Part shown: piece after piece, positions 1 through 8,481 of the stretch
How the letters are laid out: each line of letters begins with the position of its first letter
Numbering within the stretch: position 1 is the first letter of the stretch
Notes under the pieces: generated by a model
Told to the model about the DNA's origin: nothing
What the model saw: only the letters and a program-made list of their open reading frames with translations
Databases searched by the model: none
Assembly: GCF_016056275.1 (NCBI RefSeq)
Contig: NZ_JAECZA010000295.1
Location: 1 to 58,193 of the forward strand
Reading direction: 5' to 3'
Length of the DNA stretch: 58,193 nt
DNA from: Dendronalium phyllosphericum CENA369
Lineage (GTDB): Bacteria; Cyanobacteriota; Cyanobacteriia; Cyanobacteriales; Nostocaceae
Program-made: the position numbers and the translations under genes

Positions 1-55
1 GGCAGGAGAAGTAAGAAGATGAAAGTTACCACACTTTTCAAATCAGACTTCCCCC

Positions 56-958
56 ATGACTAGCATAGACCTTGGAGAGCTAATTACAACCATCTTTGTG
101 ATAGTAGATGATTGGTATGAAAAGCAAGTAAAAAATCCAACAGTGTTAAAACCGGGGGTGAAAGCCAGAATGAGTGATAGTGAAATCATGACACTAGCAC
201 TAGTAATGGATTATTTGCCTATCCCTTGAGAAACGCAATTTCTTGGTTTTATCAGGGGAAATTACAAGGAATGGTTTCCGAATTTACTTGACCAAAGTCA
301 ATTTAATCGGCGGTACTTTATGGATGGGATGTTAGAGAAATTACGCCGCAGTTGGGTAGAGCAATTGGTTGAGGAAGGTGAAAAATATTTCCTTCTCGAC
401 ACTAAACCATTGCCAGTCTTGGGACTCAAACGCGACAAGCGAAGAAGTGATAATGCTTGTAGTGCTGCCCCTGGTCGGTGTGCTGCCAGAGAGATGCATT
501 ATTTTGGCTACAAGCTAGTGATGCTGTCAACTTGGAATGGAATCCCTATTGCTTATGACTTAGTGCCTGCTAACACTGATGAAAGAGTTGCTGCTTTATG
601 TGTTTTAAAAACTATTCAGCATAGCCATATTTACGCAGATAAGGGATTTATCTCTGCCGATTGGCAACAGGCGATCGCTCGGCGCACAGGAAATCGCATC
701 TGGACACGGATGCGCGATAACCAGCATCTTCAACATTCTCATGCCTTGAACCGTTTTATTAGTCGTGTTCGCCAACGCGTTGAGGGAGTTTTTCACGAAA
801 TTCAAAACACTGGTCGTAATCCCGAACGCTTGCTCAACAAAACTGTTGATGGCTTTTGCGTTCATATTGCTGCCAAAATTGCCTCTCACACTTTACGTCT
901 GTTGCTTCTTCGCCATTTTGGTATCAATGTTCTTACTTTTCAATCTCAACCGATTTAA
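56..958 (+). pseudogene. IS982-family transposase, interrupted by an in-frame TGA
   Basis: One reading frame runs from ATG 56 to the TAA at 956-958, about 300 codons, the usual length for IS982-family DDE transposases. It is broken only by TGA at 227-229 (codon 58). The context around the stop (LPIP, stop, ETQFLGFIRGNY) resembles the LPxPGETQFLG stretch of the family, so a GGA-to-TGA change is the simplest cause. The catalytic half is intact: first Asp in LLDTKPLP, second Asp in IYADKGF, Glu in QRVEGVFHE. The remaining ORF from ATG 320 would lack the N-terminal DNA-binding region. I could not define the terminal inverted repeats; the left end may lie at or before base 1. Probably a recently inactivated copy. 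Confidence 0.85.
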
Positions 959-1342
959 TTCACATTAGGCGTAATTCGTAATTCGTAATTCGTAATTAAG
1001 ACATCTAGAAAAAAGTGAGGAGTTTGAAGTTAGTTGCCAGTTGTGAATGGTTATTTTTTGCGTCCGCGCGTCTTTTTTATCTCTGGCTGCTCCCCTGCTT
1101 TTGTCTGGATATTGATTTTTGCTATTTCTGGAATTCAACTTTGGGATGAGGTATCCATAGTTAGATTAGAGCATGAATTGTTTATGTGAGGTGAATTCTA
1201 CTTTTGGCAGGACTTTCATTCAGTATGTATGTTCGCAGTTGAGTAGTTATAGACACTTAAAATCACTAAGAACGGTATCAAACTCCATCATCTGAGAAAA
1301 ATCTAATTTTACTTCAAAGAGCAATTAGCTTGGGTAATAAAT
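959..1342. other. Intergenic region with GTAATTC heptad repeats
   Basis: No gene is visible. At 971-998 the heptamer GTAATTC occurs three times plus a partial fourth copy, directly after the transposase stop. The same heptad occurs at 40253-40304 and 49645-49665. It is an LTRR-type repeat as known from heterocystous cyanobacteria. The rest is AT-rich and should hold the promoter of the TPR gene, but I see no convincing -10/-35 pair. Confidence 0.6.
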
Positions 1343-2053
1343 ATGAATAGTCACTCATTTGTAGCTTCTGGCAAGCAGCAAAATAACTGTTATCAATTTG
1401 TTGTAAATAATACGTTGCAGGCTAAAGAGGATGGGGCTAACGGTAGGAGCGAATCTGCTTTAGGTGATGGCTATTTACGCTCTTGTGCTTTGAAGTTAGC
1501 TCAACAAGGAGATTATACTGAGGCGATCGCGCTATTAAGTCAATTAATTCAGCGCCATCCGCAAAATGCAGTTGACTACAACAACCGGGGGTTAATCTAT
1601 TTTCAAAGCGGTGAAGCACAAAAGGCGCTACACGACTATAACACCGCTCTACAACTTAATCCGAATTTGGCTAGTGGTTATAACAATCGGGCAAATTACT
1701 ACGCAGCTTGTGGAGAATTAGCAGCAGCAATTGCCGACTACGATCGCGCCATTGATTTAAATCCCAGTCATGTACGAGCATGGATTAACCGAGGTATTAC
1801 ATTACGGGATTTGGGACAATATGAGGAGGCAGTTGAGAATTTTGAGGTAGCACTGCTTTTTGGTCAGCTAGAAGGTCATATCTGGGCTGAACGCGGCAGG
1901 ACTTATCATCTTTGGGGCGATTGGAATTGTGCGATCGCTGATTATCGTCGCGCCTTGACTCAACTACCTTCCCTGGATAACACCAAAGATATTCCTGGTT
2001 ATCGCTTGCGTTTACAAATCAAAAATTGGCTAAACGACTTGCTTTCACTTTAG
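1343..2053 (+). CDS. Tetratricopeptide (TPR) repeat protein
   Basis: The 236-residue product has a 40-residue non-repetitive N-terminus followed by about five 34-residue TPR units from around residue 45 to 215. Typical TPR positions are visible in NNRGLIYFQSGEAQKALHDY, NNRANYYAACGELAAAIADY and INRGITLRDLGQYEEAVENF. TPR arrays are protein-protein interaction scaffolds; no enzymatic domain, signal peptide or membrane segment is seen, so a soluble adaptor role is inferred. The ATG at 1343 follows an AT-rich leader without a clear Shine-Dalgarno sequence. The partner is unknown. Confidence 0.85.
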   Translation: MNSHSFVASGKQQNNCYQFVVNNTLQAKEDGANGRSESALGDGYLRSCALKLAQQGDYTEAIALLSQLIQRHPQNAVDYNNRGLIYFQSGEAQKALHDYNTALQLNPNLASGYNNRANYYAACGELAAAIADYDRAIDLNPSHVRAWINRGITLRDLGQYEEAVENFEVALLFGQLEGHIWAERGRTYHLWGDWNCAIADYRRALTQLPSLDNTKDIPGYRLRLQIKNWLNDLLSL

Positions 2054-2371
2054 AGCAAGGAACTAGGGGAACAAGGTAAATATAGCAAAGTGCTGAGTCA
2101 CTGAAGTTTGCAAGGGCGGGGGGAACCCCCCGAAGTTGCTCCACTTGGTGAGGAAGTTCAAGTCTTGGCGGTTCCCGTCGAGTTGAAACTGCCGAACCCG
2201 AAGGGGCAAAGACGACACTTGCTTCAACCGAGGGAACCAAGGGCTAGCAGTGTCTCCCCAAGACCGCACTTCTCTTTGCACGCAACTTCTCGCGCTCGTG
2301 CTAAGTATAAACCCAGTTGCTTAACAAGAACACCCGCGCAGCACTTCAATCACCCCAATTTGATATTTTCT
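2054..2371. repeat. GC-rich dispersed-repeat patch between convergent genes
   Basis: No coding signal is visible. The patch holds a tight hairpin at about 2116-2131 (CGGGGGG/CCCCCCG arms) and further complementary GGTTCCC/GGGAACC-type stretches. The segment 2258-2292 (CCAAGACCGCACTTCTCT, then GCACGCAACTTCTC) recurs nearly exactly at 54750-54784, which marks it as a dispersed element. ORFs here follow its base composition and are not believable genes. It may terminate the two convergent flanking genes. Confidence 0.55.
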
Positions 2372-2782
2372 TTAGGGTGATGAGTCTGATGCTTCGACTT
2401 CCTTGCTATCCTGAGGGACTATTACAACAGGAAGCTGGTTAGGGGCAAACCGATATCCTTGTTGTTCCATAATACTTTTAGTTTGACGCGGATCGAAATT
2501 CCGACTGAACTCCGCTTGCAAACTATTGACGCGTCCTTCCATGAGCTTGACTTCTGTACGGATTTCTCGCAATTTTTCTTGTTGCGACCAGTGATATGGC
2601 AAAAGTTGCACTAGAGCAGATATTGCTGCTGCTGAAATTGCAAAGTTTACGGTTATCTTTACCGTAGTTTCCAGTACCATCACCTGGTGAGAGCGTTGGC
2701 GAAGATGCCGCTTTGGTCGAGTCACAGCCCGACGTTTTTGTATAGGTTGTAACTGAGGTGTGGAGGGTTGAATCGCGTTCAT
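2372..2782 (-). CDS. Conserved small membrane protein with coiled coil, function unknown
   Basis: I chose ATG 2782, giving 136 residues (MNAIQPSTPQLQ start), because the longer frame to 2839 adds an unrelated Cys-rich leader. There is a basic N-terminus (residues 17-31, rich in Arg/Lys), one membrane helix around 41-62, then a charged coiled coil around 66-93 (EKLREIRTEVKLMEGRVNSL) and a short C-terminal tail. The layout resembles FtsB/FtsL-like bitopic proteins, but I see no specific family signature. From memory it looks like a cyanobacteria-wide conserved unknown. Role not assigned. Confidence 0.7.
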   Translation of the reverse strand: MNAIQPSTPQLQPIQKRRAVTRPKRHLRQRSHQVMVLETTVKITVNFAISAAAISALVQLLPYHWSQQEKLREIRTEVKLMEGRVNSLQAEFSRNFDPRQTKSIMEQQGYRFAPNQLPVVIVPQDSKEVEASDSSP

Positions 2783-3378
2783 GATGCTCAAGAGAACTTT
2801 GCTGATTGAATGACAACACCGTAAACAGGCATCTAGCACTAATTACGGCTTGATTTAGCTGACATATTACTTCATTTTTGAGAAATTGCTACACGTATGT
2901 TAAACGTCAAAAAATAATAGAACATACGTAAGTATCTGGTGTTTAACACTTGATGGCATCCAGCCACCAGCATCTGGAATCTGCACCTGTCTGCCAGGAT
3001 TATTATTCTTTTGTGACTTTATGTCAATTCTGAATTGTTGTCTCTTTATATGAATGACAACTTGCAATGTGGTAGATAACCGGCATTTTCCCATTTTTAG
3101 GAAGTTAAAATGTATCTGAGCGCACAAAACAAGTTTATAGTAGTTGTATTTAACTAGTTACTGTTAGTCATGTTGCGATCGCATCACTATCAACTTGCTG
3201 AACATAACTTTTAGCTCGTAAGGGTGACAATACTTTAACCTTGTTTCTCATATATTGAGCTACGAATTTTTACTTAAGTTAATAATATTTTTTATACTAA
3301 TTACCTCAGCAAGTATGTTGGATATTGCGATGAATAAAATAACTTGCGTCCATCGCATTACATACCTTGGCTGAGTAG
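2783..3378. other. Long AT-rich non-coding stretch
   Basis: No gene supported. A 75-codon frame at 2900-3127 on the minus strand has no recognisable features and poor coding character. The region contains one GCGATCGC-type octamer near 3176. It would hold the promoter of the leftward membrane-protein gene and the tail of the psaM transcript. Confidence 0.5.
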
Positions 3379-3411
3379 AAACAACAATCAGGCTGAACCT
3401 GATTGTTGTTT
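3379..3411 (-). terminator. Perfect 14-bp stem-loop downstream of psaM
   Basis: The arms 3379-3392 (AAACAACAATCAGG) and 3398-3411 are perfectly complementary around a 5-base loop. The hairpin lies about 50 bases past the psaM stop codon in the direction of psaM transcription. No long U tract follows, so it may act as an mRNA-stabilising 3' end as well as, or instead of, a classic intrinsic terminator. Confidence 0.7.
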
Positions 3412-3461
3412 GAGGGTGTAGCGGTTTCTAGTACGATTCGCTCAACATGCGATCGCAGGCG

Positions 3462-3587
3462 TTATTTGTAAAGTTCTGTTGCTAACCGCCAAGCCAGAAC
3501 TCCTGGAATCAACGCTACAACCAAAGCAATGTAAACTTGAGTGTCTGAGATCGACGTAACCATGAATAGAGCGTTTGACATGAGCAT
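3462..3587 (-). CDS. psaM: Photosystem I reaction centre subunit XII (PsaM)
   Basis: This short gene reads leftward and ends at TAA 3464-3462. The core, SDTQVYIALVVALIPGVLAW followed by RLATELYK, is the PsaM signature: one membrane helix ending in the conserved ELYK. PsaM is a small integral subunit at the trimer-facing side of cyanobacterial photosystem I. An AGGAGG Shine-Dalgarno lies 9 bases upstream of ATG 3587, giving 41 residues. Usual PsaM is about 30, so this start would add roughly ten residues (MLMSNALFMV). Internal ATGs at 3581 and 3563 are alternatives; 3563 would give a normal 33-residue protein but has no ribosome-binding site. Identity is secure; the start is less so. Confidence 0.9.
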   Translation of the reverse strand: MLMSNALFMVTSISDTQVYIALVVALIPGVLAWRLATELYK

Positions 3588-3744
3588 GGATAAAAACCTC
3601 CTAACTGGAATAGATTTTAAATAGTTCGTCTACTACTTTTCACTGTTTTGACAAGTTAGTGGAATATCTTGTTACAAGATGCAACATAAGCAGCGATCGG
3701 CCAGTATTCATTAGTTATTCTTCATTGGACAAGTTGATAAACCT

Positions 3745-5001
3745 ATGAATTTTTATTTGGGGATCGACTACGGCACTTCAGGCGCACGCGGGATCGCAAT
3801 CGATGAGACAGGTTGCATCCAGGCAGAAGTGCGACATCCAATGAAAATGTCAATCGCAGATCGCTGGGATTCTGCTTTATGGAGTCTATTAGCAGAAATC
3901 CCAGAGTCATTGCGGCGAGAAATTAAAGCGATCGCAATTAATGGTACTTCTTCTACTGTCTTGTTGTGCGATGCAACTGGCAAGCCTGTAGATGCACCTT
4001 TATTTTATAACGATGGGCGGGGAGCGGTGGTGCTAGAGCAATTGCAAAGCGTAGCACCTGCCAATCACACCGTATTGAGTGCTACTTCTAGTCTTGCTAA
4101 ACTACTGTGGATGTCGCAACAACTATTTTTTGGAGAAGCCAAATATTTCTTGCATCAAGCTGATTGGTTAGCGTTTTTGCTGCATGGACAGATAGGTATT
4201 AGCGACTACCACAATGCTTTAAAGCTGGGTTATGACGTAGAAGAATTGAAATATCCAGAATGGTTAAAGAAGCTACAAATACCGATTCAGTTACCTCAAG
4301 TTTTACCGCCGGGTACTCCTATCGCTGAAATCCGCCCAGAAATTGCAGATAAGTTTCGTTTTCGCCGTGATTGCCTCGTATGTGCTGGTACGACTGATAG
4401 CATTGCTGCTTTCCTTGCCAGTGGTGCAAAATCCCCTGGAGAAGCGGTGACTTCCCTGGGTTCAACTTTGGTACTCAAACTATTAAGTCAAAAACGCCTA
4501 GAAGATGCGCGATATGGAATTTATAGCCATCGGCTAGGTGACTTGTGGCTGACTGGCGGTGCTTCTAATGCCGGAGGTGCTGTGTTACAGCAATTTTTCA
4601 CTAACGCTGAATTAGAAAGTTTAAGCTGCGAGATCGATCCATCAAAAGCCAGTGAGTTAGATTATTATCCGCTATTGAAAGCAGGCGATCGCTTTCCTAT
4701 CAACGATCCCCATCTACCTCCGCGGTTAGAACCACGTCCAAATAATCCTGTGGAATTTTTGCATGGTTTGTTAGAAAGTATGGCCCGCATAGAAGCATAT
4801 GGCTATGAATTATTACAGCAAATGGGAGCAGATAAGTTAAATTTTGTTTATACAGCTGGTGGTGGTGCTGCAAATTCCACTTGGACTGCTATTCGTGGAC
4901 GATGTTTAAAAGTGCCTGTAATTTCGTCAGTGAATGCGGAAGCTGCTTATGGAACAGCATTGCTGGCGATGCAAGGAGTGGAAAAAGAAAAAGTGGCTTG
5001 A
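3745..5001 (+). CDS. FGGY-family sugar kinase, probable D-ribulose kinase
   Basis: The 418-residue protein has the two actin-like domains of FGGY kinases: the phosphate-1 loop GIDYGTSGARG at residues 6-16, the catalytic-Asp region CAGTTDSIAAF near 213-223, and an adenosine-site glycine cluster TAGGGAANS near 370-378. At about 420 residues it is shorter than bacterial xylulokinases (about 490) and matches the cyanobacterial/plant group (SePSK, AtXK-1) shown to phosphorylate D-ribulose. The product, ribulose-5-phosphate, feeds the Calvin and pentose phosphate pathways. It is transcribed divergently from psaM. The substrate is inferred from subgroup, not proven. Confidence 0.85.
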   Translation: MNFYLGIDYGTSGARGIAIDETGCIQAEVRHPMKMSIADRWDSALWSLLAEIPESLRREIKAIAINGTSSTVLLCDATGKPVDAPLFYNDGRGAVVLEQLQSVAPANHTVLSATSSLAKLLWMSQQLFFGEAKYFLHQADWLAFLLHGQIGISDYHNALKLGYDVEELKYPEWLKKLQIPIQLPQVLPPGTPIAEIRPEIADKFRFRRDCLVCAGTTDSIAAFLASGAKSPGEAVTSLGSTLVLKLLSQKRLEDARYGIYSHRLGDLWLTGGASNAGGAVLQQFFTNAELESLSCEIDPSKASELDYYPLLKAGDRFPINDPHLPPRLEPRPNNPVEFLHGLLESMARIEAYGYELLQQMGADKLNFVYTAGGGAANSTWTAIRGRCLKVPVISSVNAEAAYGTALLAMQGVEKEKVA

Positions 5002-5033
5002 AGAAGAATGCAGAATGCAAAATTCAGTAATCT

Positions 5034-5570
5034 TCAGCGTGGGAGATTGGAACCCGTCACTAATTCCAATAGATTTTTTTGATAGGATTGGATGCCTTTG
5101 TCTAGTAGTTGGTGATACTTTCTCTCACTCAAAATTGCTACTGACTCTAATAATTTAGCATCATTCCCCAACACCCGTACAATCTGTTCGCAAATATCTT
5201 CTATATCCGTATCTATCCCGGTGACAATAGACATATCGCGGCTGATACTAGGTTGATTAGATACCAGATTATAGGGTTCCAGGTTCATCTCTGGGCAGCT
5301 ATTCGGGGATGGGTGCTTCGCAGCAAGCGAATGTCATCTATCCCCTTAACTAACATTACCAAACGATCTAGCAGCCCCTAACCTGATGCCGATCCTGTAT
5401 AGCAAAGTTTCAGTAAACCGGGATTATTCTACCTCAATCCAGTTACCATCAACTAAAACCTCAATTTTCAAACCATTGCAACTGTATGGATGGGGAGTTT
5501 CATTCAGGCGGTAAAAGATACCTGAAACAATTGCATCAAAAGAAGCCTTTAGAACAGCTATGTCATACGC
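5034..5570 (-). pseudogene. Decayed class II (PheRS-like) aminoacyl-tRNA ligase remnant
   Basis: Read leftward from about 5570, three frames together spell a class II synthetase C-terminal half: FDAIVSGIFYRLNETPHPYS and GLKIEVLVDGNWIEVE; then, after stops and a shift, a motif-3-like GLLDRLVMLVKGIDDIRLLR with STHPRIAAQ; then, after another shift, MNLEPYNLVSNQPSISRDMS and an FDX-ACB-like tail to TGA at 5034. The tail alone (84 codons, 5034-5288) remains open. Motif 3 and the SISRDMS signature fit the phenylalanyl-tRNA synthetase family or a PheS-like paralogue found in some cyanobacteria. The multiple frame breaks and an internal TAG show it is dead. The functional cellular pheS/pheT are presumably elsewhere. 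Confidence 0.7.
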
Positions 5571-5691
5571 GATTTTTTAATTGACTGACTCTTAATCGTG
5601 ACGTATTTACTGCTTATAAATCTAGCTCAAGCTCCATTTAGGCTTAATTTTTGTCTAAGTTCGTTACGTTATAAGTACAGTAATTAGCACT

Positions 5692-6654
5692 TTATAATGC
5701 TAACCTTTGCAAAGCCAATAAACCAGCACCATAAGCAGGTTCATATCTGGGAAAAATCACTTTGACATAAGGAAACTTTTTAGTAATAGATACTGTAAAT
5801 CTTTCATGTATCTTGCATCTACCTCGCCAAATACTTCCTGTTGTCACTACTTCAACAACTGAGCCAAGACTAAAAATTGCATCAATTACTGTAGATGTAG
5901 CTTTTACTAACTCTTGTACAGCATCATCAATTATTTTATTTGCTACTTCGTCTCCTGACGCTGCTGCTAAATCTACAATTGGTGCTAAAGCTGCTATTTG
6001 TTTTACTCCCCATCCTCGCCGATATATTACTTCTATTAAATCTTCTATACTATTCAAACCAAGATGCTCTATGAAAGCGTCTATTAAACTCGTAGATATA
6101 TCTCGTCCATCATAAGCTTTTAATGCTGCTTGCATCCCAGTAACAGCAATTTTATAGGCGCTACCTTCATCTCCTAAAATATAACCCCAACCGCCAACAC
6201 GCTTAGTTTCTCCTTGATGATTTCGCCCGAAAACTATAGAGCCTGTGCCAGCTGCTACTACAATTCCTACAGGATGACCAACTCCACCAACTAAAGCAAT
6301 CAAAGCATCATTATAAATTACAATATTAGCTGGTTGTAAATCCCAATTAACAAGTAATAATTTGCTGGTTTGTAGTTCTTTTACTAAATTTTTTACTACT
6401 TCGATATCTCCTGTACGACCTACACCTGCTAAACCCAAACAAATAGCTTCAATATTGATTACATTTGTGATTTTTCTCGCTTCATTTACCGCCATATGGA
6501 TTGCGTATTCAATCGATTTTAGAGATGCTTCAATACCTATACTTTGATAGTTAGATGCACCTGCTTCACCACGACCTAGTACTTGACGCGTGTCATCCAT
6601 CAAGATACAAATAGTCTTGCTACCACCACCATCTATTCCCAAAATGTAACTCAT
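5692..6654 (-). CDS. BadF/BadG-type ATPase, probable N-acetylglucosamine kinase
   Basis: The 320-residue protein is an ASKHA-fold kinase: phosphate-1 loop GIDGGGSKT (residues 6-14), CLGLAGVGR near 71-79, AAGTGS near 135-140, and GGWGYILGDEGSAY near 154-167, the hallmark of the BadF/BcrA and eukaryotic NAGK group. These enzymes phosphorylate free N-acetylglucosamine (or glucosamine) at O6. The neighbour, 18 bases downstream of the MFS gene and on the same strand, is an AmpG-like transporter, which fits an uptake-and-phosphorylate pair for cell-wall-derived amino sugars. Exact substrate is inferred. Confidence 0.82.
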   Translation of the reverse strand: MSYILGIDGGGSKTICILMDDTRQVLGRGEAGASNYQSIGIEASLKSIEYAIHMAVNEARKITNVINIEAICLGLAGVGRTGDIEVVKNLVKELQTSKLLLVNWDLQPANIVIYNDALIALVGGVGHPVGIVVAAGTGSIVFGRNHQGETKRVGGWGYILGDEGSAYKIAVTGMQAALKAYDGRDISTSLIDAFIEHLGLNSIEDLIEVIYRRGWGVKQIAALAPIVDLAAASGDEVANKIIDDAVQELVKATSTVIDAIFSLGSVVEVVTTGSIWRGRCKIHERFTVSITKKFPYVKVIFPRYEPAYGAGLLALQRLAL

Positions 6655-6672
6655 GGACTGTATTAAGGATAA

Positions 6673-7929
6673 TTATTTAGATGATTCTTCTTTTAAAGGA
6701 ATAAAAAACAGAGCAATCATTCCCGGAATGGTGAGTAAACAGACCAAGATAAAAAATAATGGATATCCCAACGCTTTTTGTAAGTAACCACTAATTATTC
6801 CGGGTAGCATCATCCCTAAAGCCATAATGCCAGTAGATATAGCAAAATGGGAAGTTTTGTATTCTCCTTGAGAGATATACATTAAATAAACACTAAAAGC
6901 TGTGAATCCGAAACCATATCCGAATTGTTCTAAAGAAACCAACGGATATACTAATGTTAGCGAAGGTTTAGTATAAGCTAAATAAACATAAAATAAGTCT
7001 GGTAAGTTCAAAGCTAAAGCCATAGGAAATAAACATTTTTTCAATCCATATTTGGAAATGACTAAGCCTCCTAAAATTCCGCCAAGAATTAGAGATATCA
7101 CGCCGAATGTTCCGTAAACCAAGCCAACATCTGATGTTGAAAGTCCTAGACCACCGACTTCTGGTTTATCCAATAGAAATAAAGAAGCTATCTTGACGAG
7201 CATTGCCTCACCAAATCTGTAGAGCAATATAAATGCTAGGATAGCTATAATCTTCTCTTGAGCAAAATACGAGCTAATTATTGTCCAAAATGGTATATTA
7301 TCTGTTTCTTTGATCTGTCGTTGGTTATCTGATTTTGCTATAGGTAAAATCAGGCGATGGAAGATAAAAATTATTGCTAAAATTAAAGCAGAAAAACCAA
7401 TAGCTAGAGTCCAGCTTAAAGGAATATTATTGAGAGATACTTCAAGTTTTCCAGCTATAAATACTAAAATACCAGAGCAAAATATAACAGCCAGTCTGTA
7501 AAACAGCGAACGGATGCCAACAAAAAATGCTTGTTGTTCAGGACTTAAGGCTAGTAGATAAAAGCCGTCGGTGGCAATGTCATAAGTGGCGGAGATAAAT
7601 GCTCCTATTGTCAATCCAGCAAGGGATAGGAAAAAGAAGCTTGGTATTTGTAAAGATAATGCTACTAAGCCCAAACAGCAGAACATGGCAAATTGGGTGT
7701 ACAGTATCCATCTTCTTTTGGTGGAGTAAATATCTACAATTGGCCCCCAAAACATTTTGATGACCCAAGGTAGGTAGAGAAAACTTGTCCATAAGGCAAT
7801 TTGTGTATTGTCTATTCCTAGTTTTTTGTAAAAGATGACGGAGACTGTATTGATAATTACGTAAGGTACGCCGGAGGTGAAATAGAGGGTGGGGATGAAT
7901 GTCCACGGGGAAGGGGGTATTGTTTTCAT
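6673..7929 (-). CDS. MFS transporter, AmpG-like (muropeptide/amino-sugar permease)
   Basis: About twelve hydrophobic helices span the product (419 residues from ATG 7929; MKTIPPSPWTFIPTLYFTSG start). The opening YFTSGVPYVIINTVSVIFYKKLG and the WKxxWGPxVD-like segment VIKMFWGPIVDIYSTKRRWI resemble AmpG/acetyl-CoA-transporter-type MFS proteins, which import anhydromuropeptides or related compounds across the inner membrane. I rejected the longer frame to 7968 because its first 13 codons run into the 36-bp repeat at 7939-7974. Its stop is 18 bases from the GlcNAc-kinase-like gene, so the two are probably one operon. Substrate not established. Confidence 0.75.
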   Translation of the reverse strand: MKTIPPSPWTFIPTLYFTSGVPYVIINTVSVIFYKKLGIDNTQIALWTSFLYLPWVIKMFWGPIVDIYSTKRRWILYTQFAMFCCLGLVALSLQIPSFFFLSLAGLTIGAFISATYDIATDGFYLLALSPEQQAFFVGIRSLFYRLAVIFCSGILVFIAGKLEVSLNNIPLSWTLAIGFSALILAIIFIFHRLILPIAKSDNQRQIKETDNIPFWTIISSYFAQEKIIAILAFILLYRFGEAMLVKIASLFLLDKPEVGGLGLSTSDVGLVYGTFGVISLILGGILGGLVISKYGLKKCLFPMALALNLPDLFYVYLAYTKPSLTLVYPLVSLEQFGYGFGFTAFSVYLMYISQGEYKTSHFAISTGIMALGMMLPGIISGYLQKALGYPLFFILVCLLTIPGMIALFFIPLKEESSK

Positions 7930-7938
7930 GGATTTTTT

Positions 7939-7974
7939 AACGAACCGCGAAGGTCGCAAAGGTCGCAAAGGAAG
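7939..7974. repeat. Left inverted repeat bounding the GxxExxY gene
   Basis: 36 bases beginning AACGAACCGCGAAGG and ending CGCAAAGGAAG. It matches the reverse complement of 8380-8415 at 30 of 36 positions. It ends one base before the last codon of the GxxExxY gene. Internally it holds the tandem GGTCGCAAA motif. See the matching entry at 8380. Confidence 0.75.
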
Positions 7975-7975
7975 A

Positions 7976-8365
7976 TTAAGAAGAGAGGATAATGCGTTTG
8001 ATACCGTCTCTCAGGAGAGGAACGTTAAAGTTAATAAGAAGGGCTAAGGGGTAATTAGTCATTTTAAGGTAAGAGAGGACTTGTGCTTCATGAATAGCGG
8101 TTAAGTTTTGAACAGCTTTTAATTCAATAATTAGAAAATCTCCAACTAGAAAATCTAACTTACCCTCGCCTACCGAACGTCCTTTGTAGTGTACTTTTAC
8201 GGGATGCTCAAACTTGTGAGGTATATTGCGAATCAAAAACTCTTCTCTGAGTGCTTTGTGATAAACCTCCTCTAAAAACCCTGAGCCTAAGATTCTATGT
8301 ACTTCAATTGCTGCACCAATGACTTCGTAAGCTAGCTTTTCTATCTGCTTAGTAGGTTGTCTCAT
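7976..8365 (-). CDS. GxxExxY protein (PD-(D/E)XK nuclease-like)
   Basis: The 129-residue product contains the family signature GSGFLEEVY (residues 27-35) and a PD-(D/E)XK-like core with Asp71 in [10 protein letters not shown] and Glu81-x-Lys83 in IIELKAV, then the conserved [12 protein letters not shown] (91-102). The family is common in cyanobacteria and Bacteroidetes, and its biological role is not known. Here it is enclosed almost exactly by a 36-bp inverted repeat (7939-7974 and 8380-8415), which suggests it is or was a mobilisable cassette. All putative nuclease residues are present. Start ATG 8365 follows a weak GGTAAG-like sequence. Confidence 0.88.
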   Translation of the reverse strand: MRQPTKQIEKLAYEVIGAAIEVHRILGSGFLEEVYHKALREEFLIRNIPHKFEHPVKVHYKGRSVGEGKLDFLVGDFLIIELKAVQNLTAIHEAQVLSYLKMTNYPLALLINFNVPLLRDGIKRIILSS

Positions 8366-8379
8366 CTTACCTTCCTCCT

Positions 8380-8415
8380 CTTCCTTTGCGTACTTCGCGT
8401 CCTTTGTGGTTCGTT
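8380..8415. repeat. Right inverted repeat bounding the GxxExxY gene
   Basis: 36 bases beginning CTTCCTTTGCG and ending GTGGTTCGTT. Its reverse complement agrees with 7939-7974 at 30 of 36 positions. It lies 15 bases upstream of the GxxExxY start and 66 bases upstream of the valS start, inside the 5' leader of valS. Confidence 0.75.
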
Positions 8416-8481
8416 TCCATCAAAGCCTCTCCAACCCTGTGGCAAAATTTATTAGAGTCCTTCCACCTTAGTTTTCCCAGC

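Noticed and set aside
2108-2380. 90-codon ORF
   Set aside because: Follows the GC-rich repeat patch; antisense to the end of a likely real gene.
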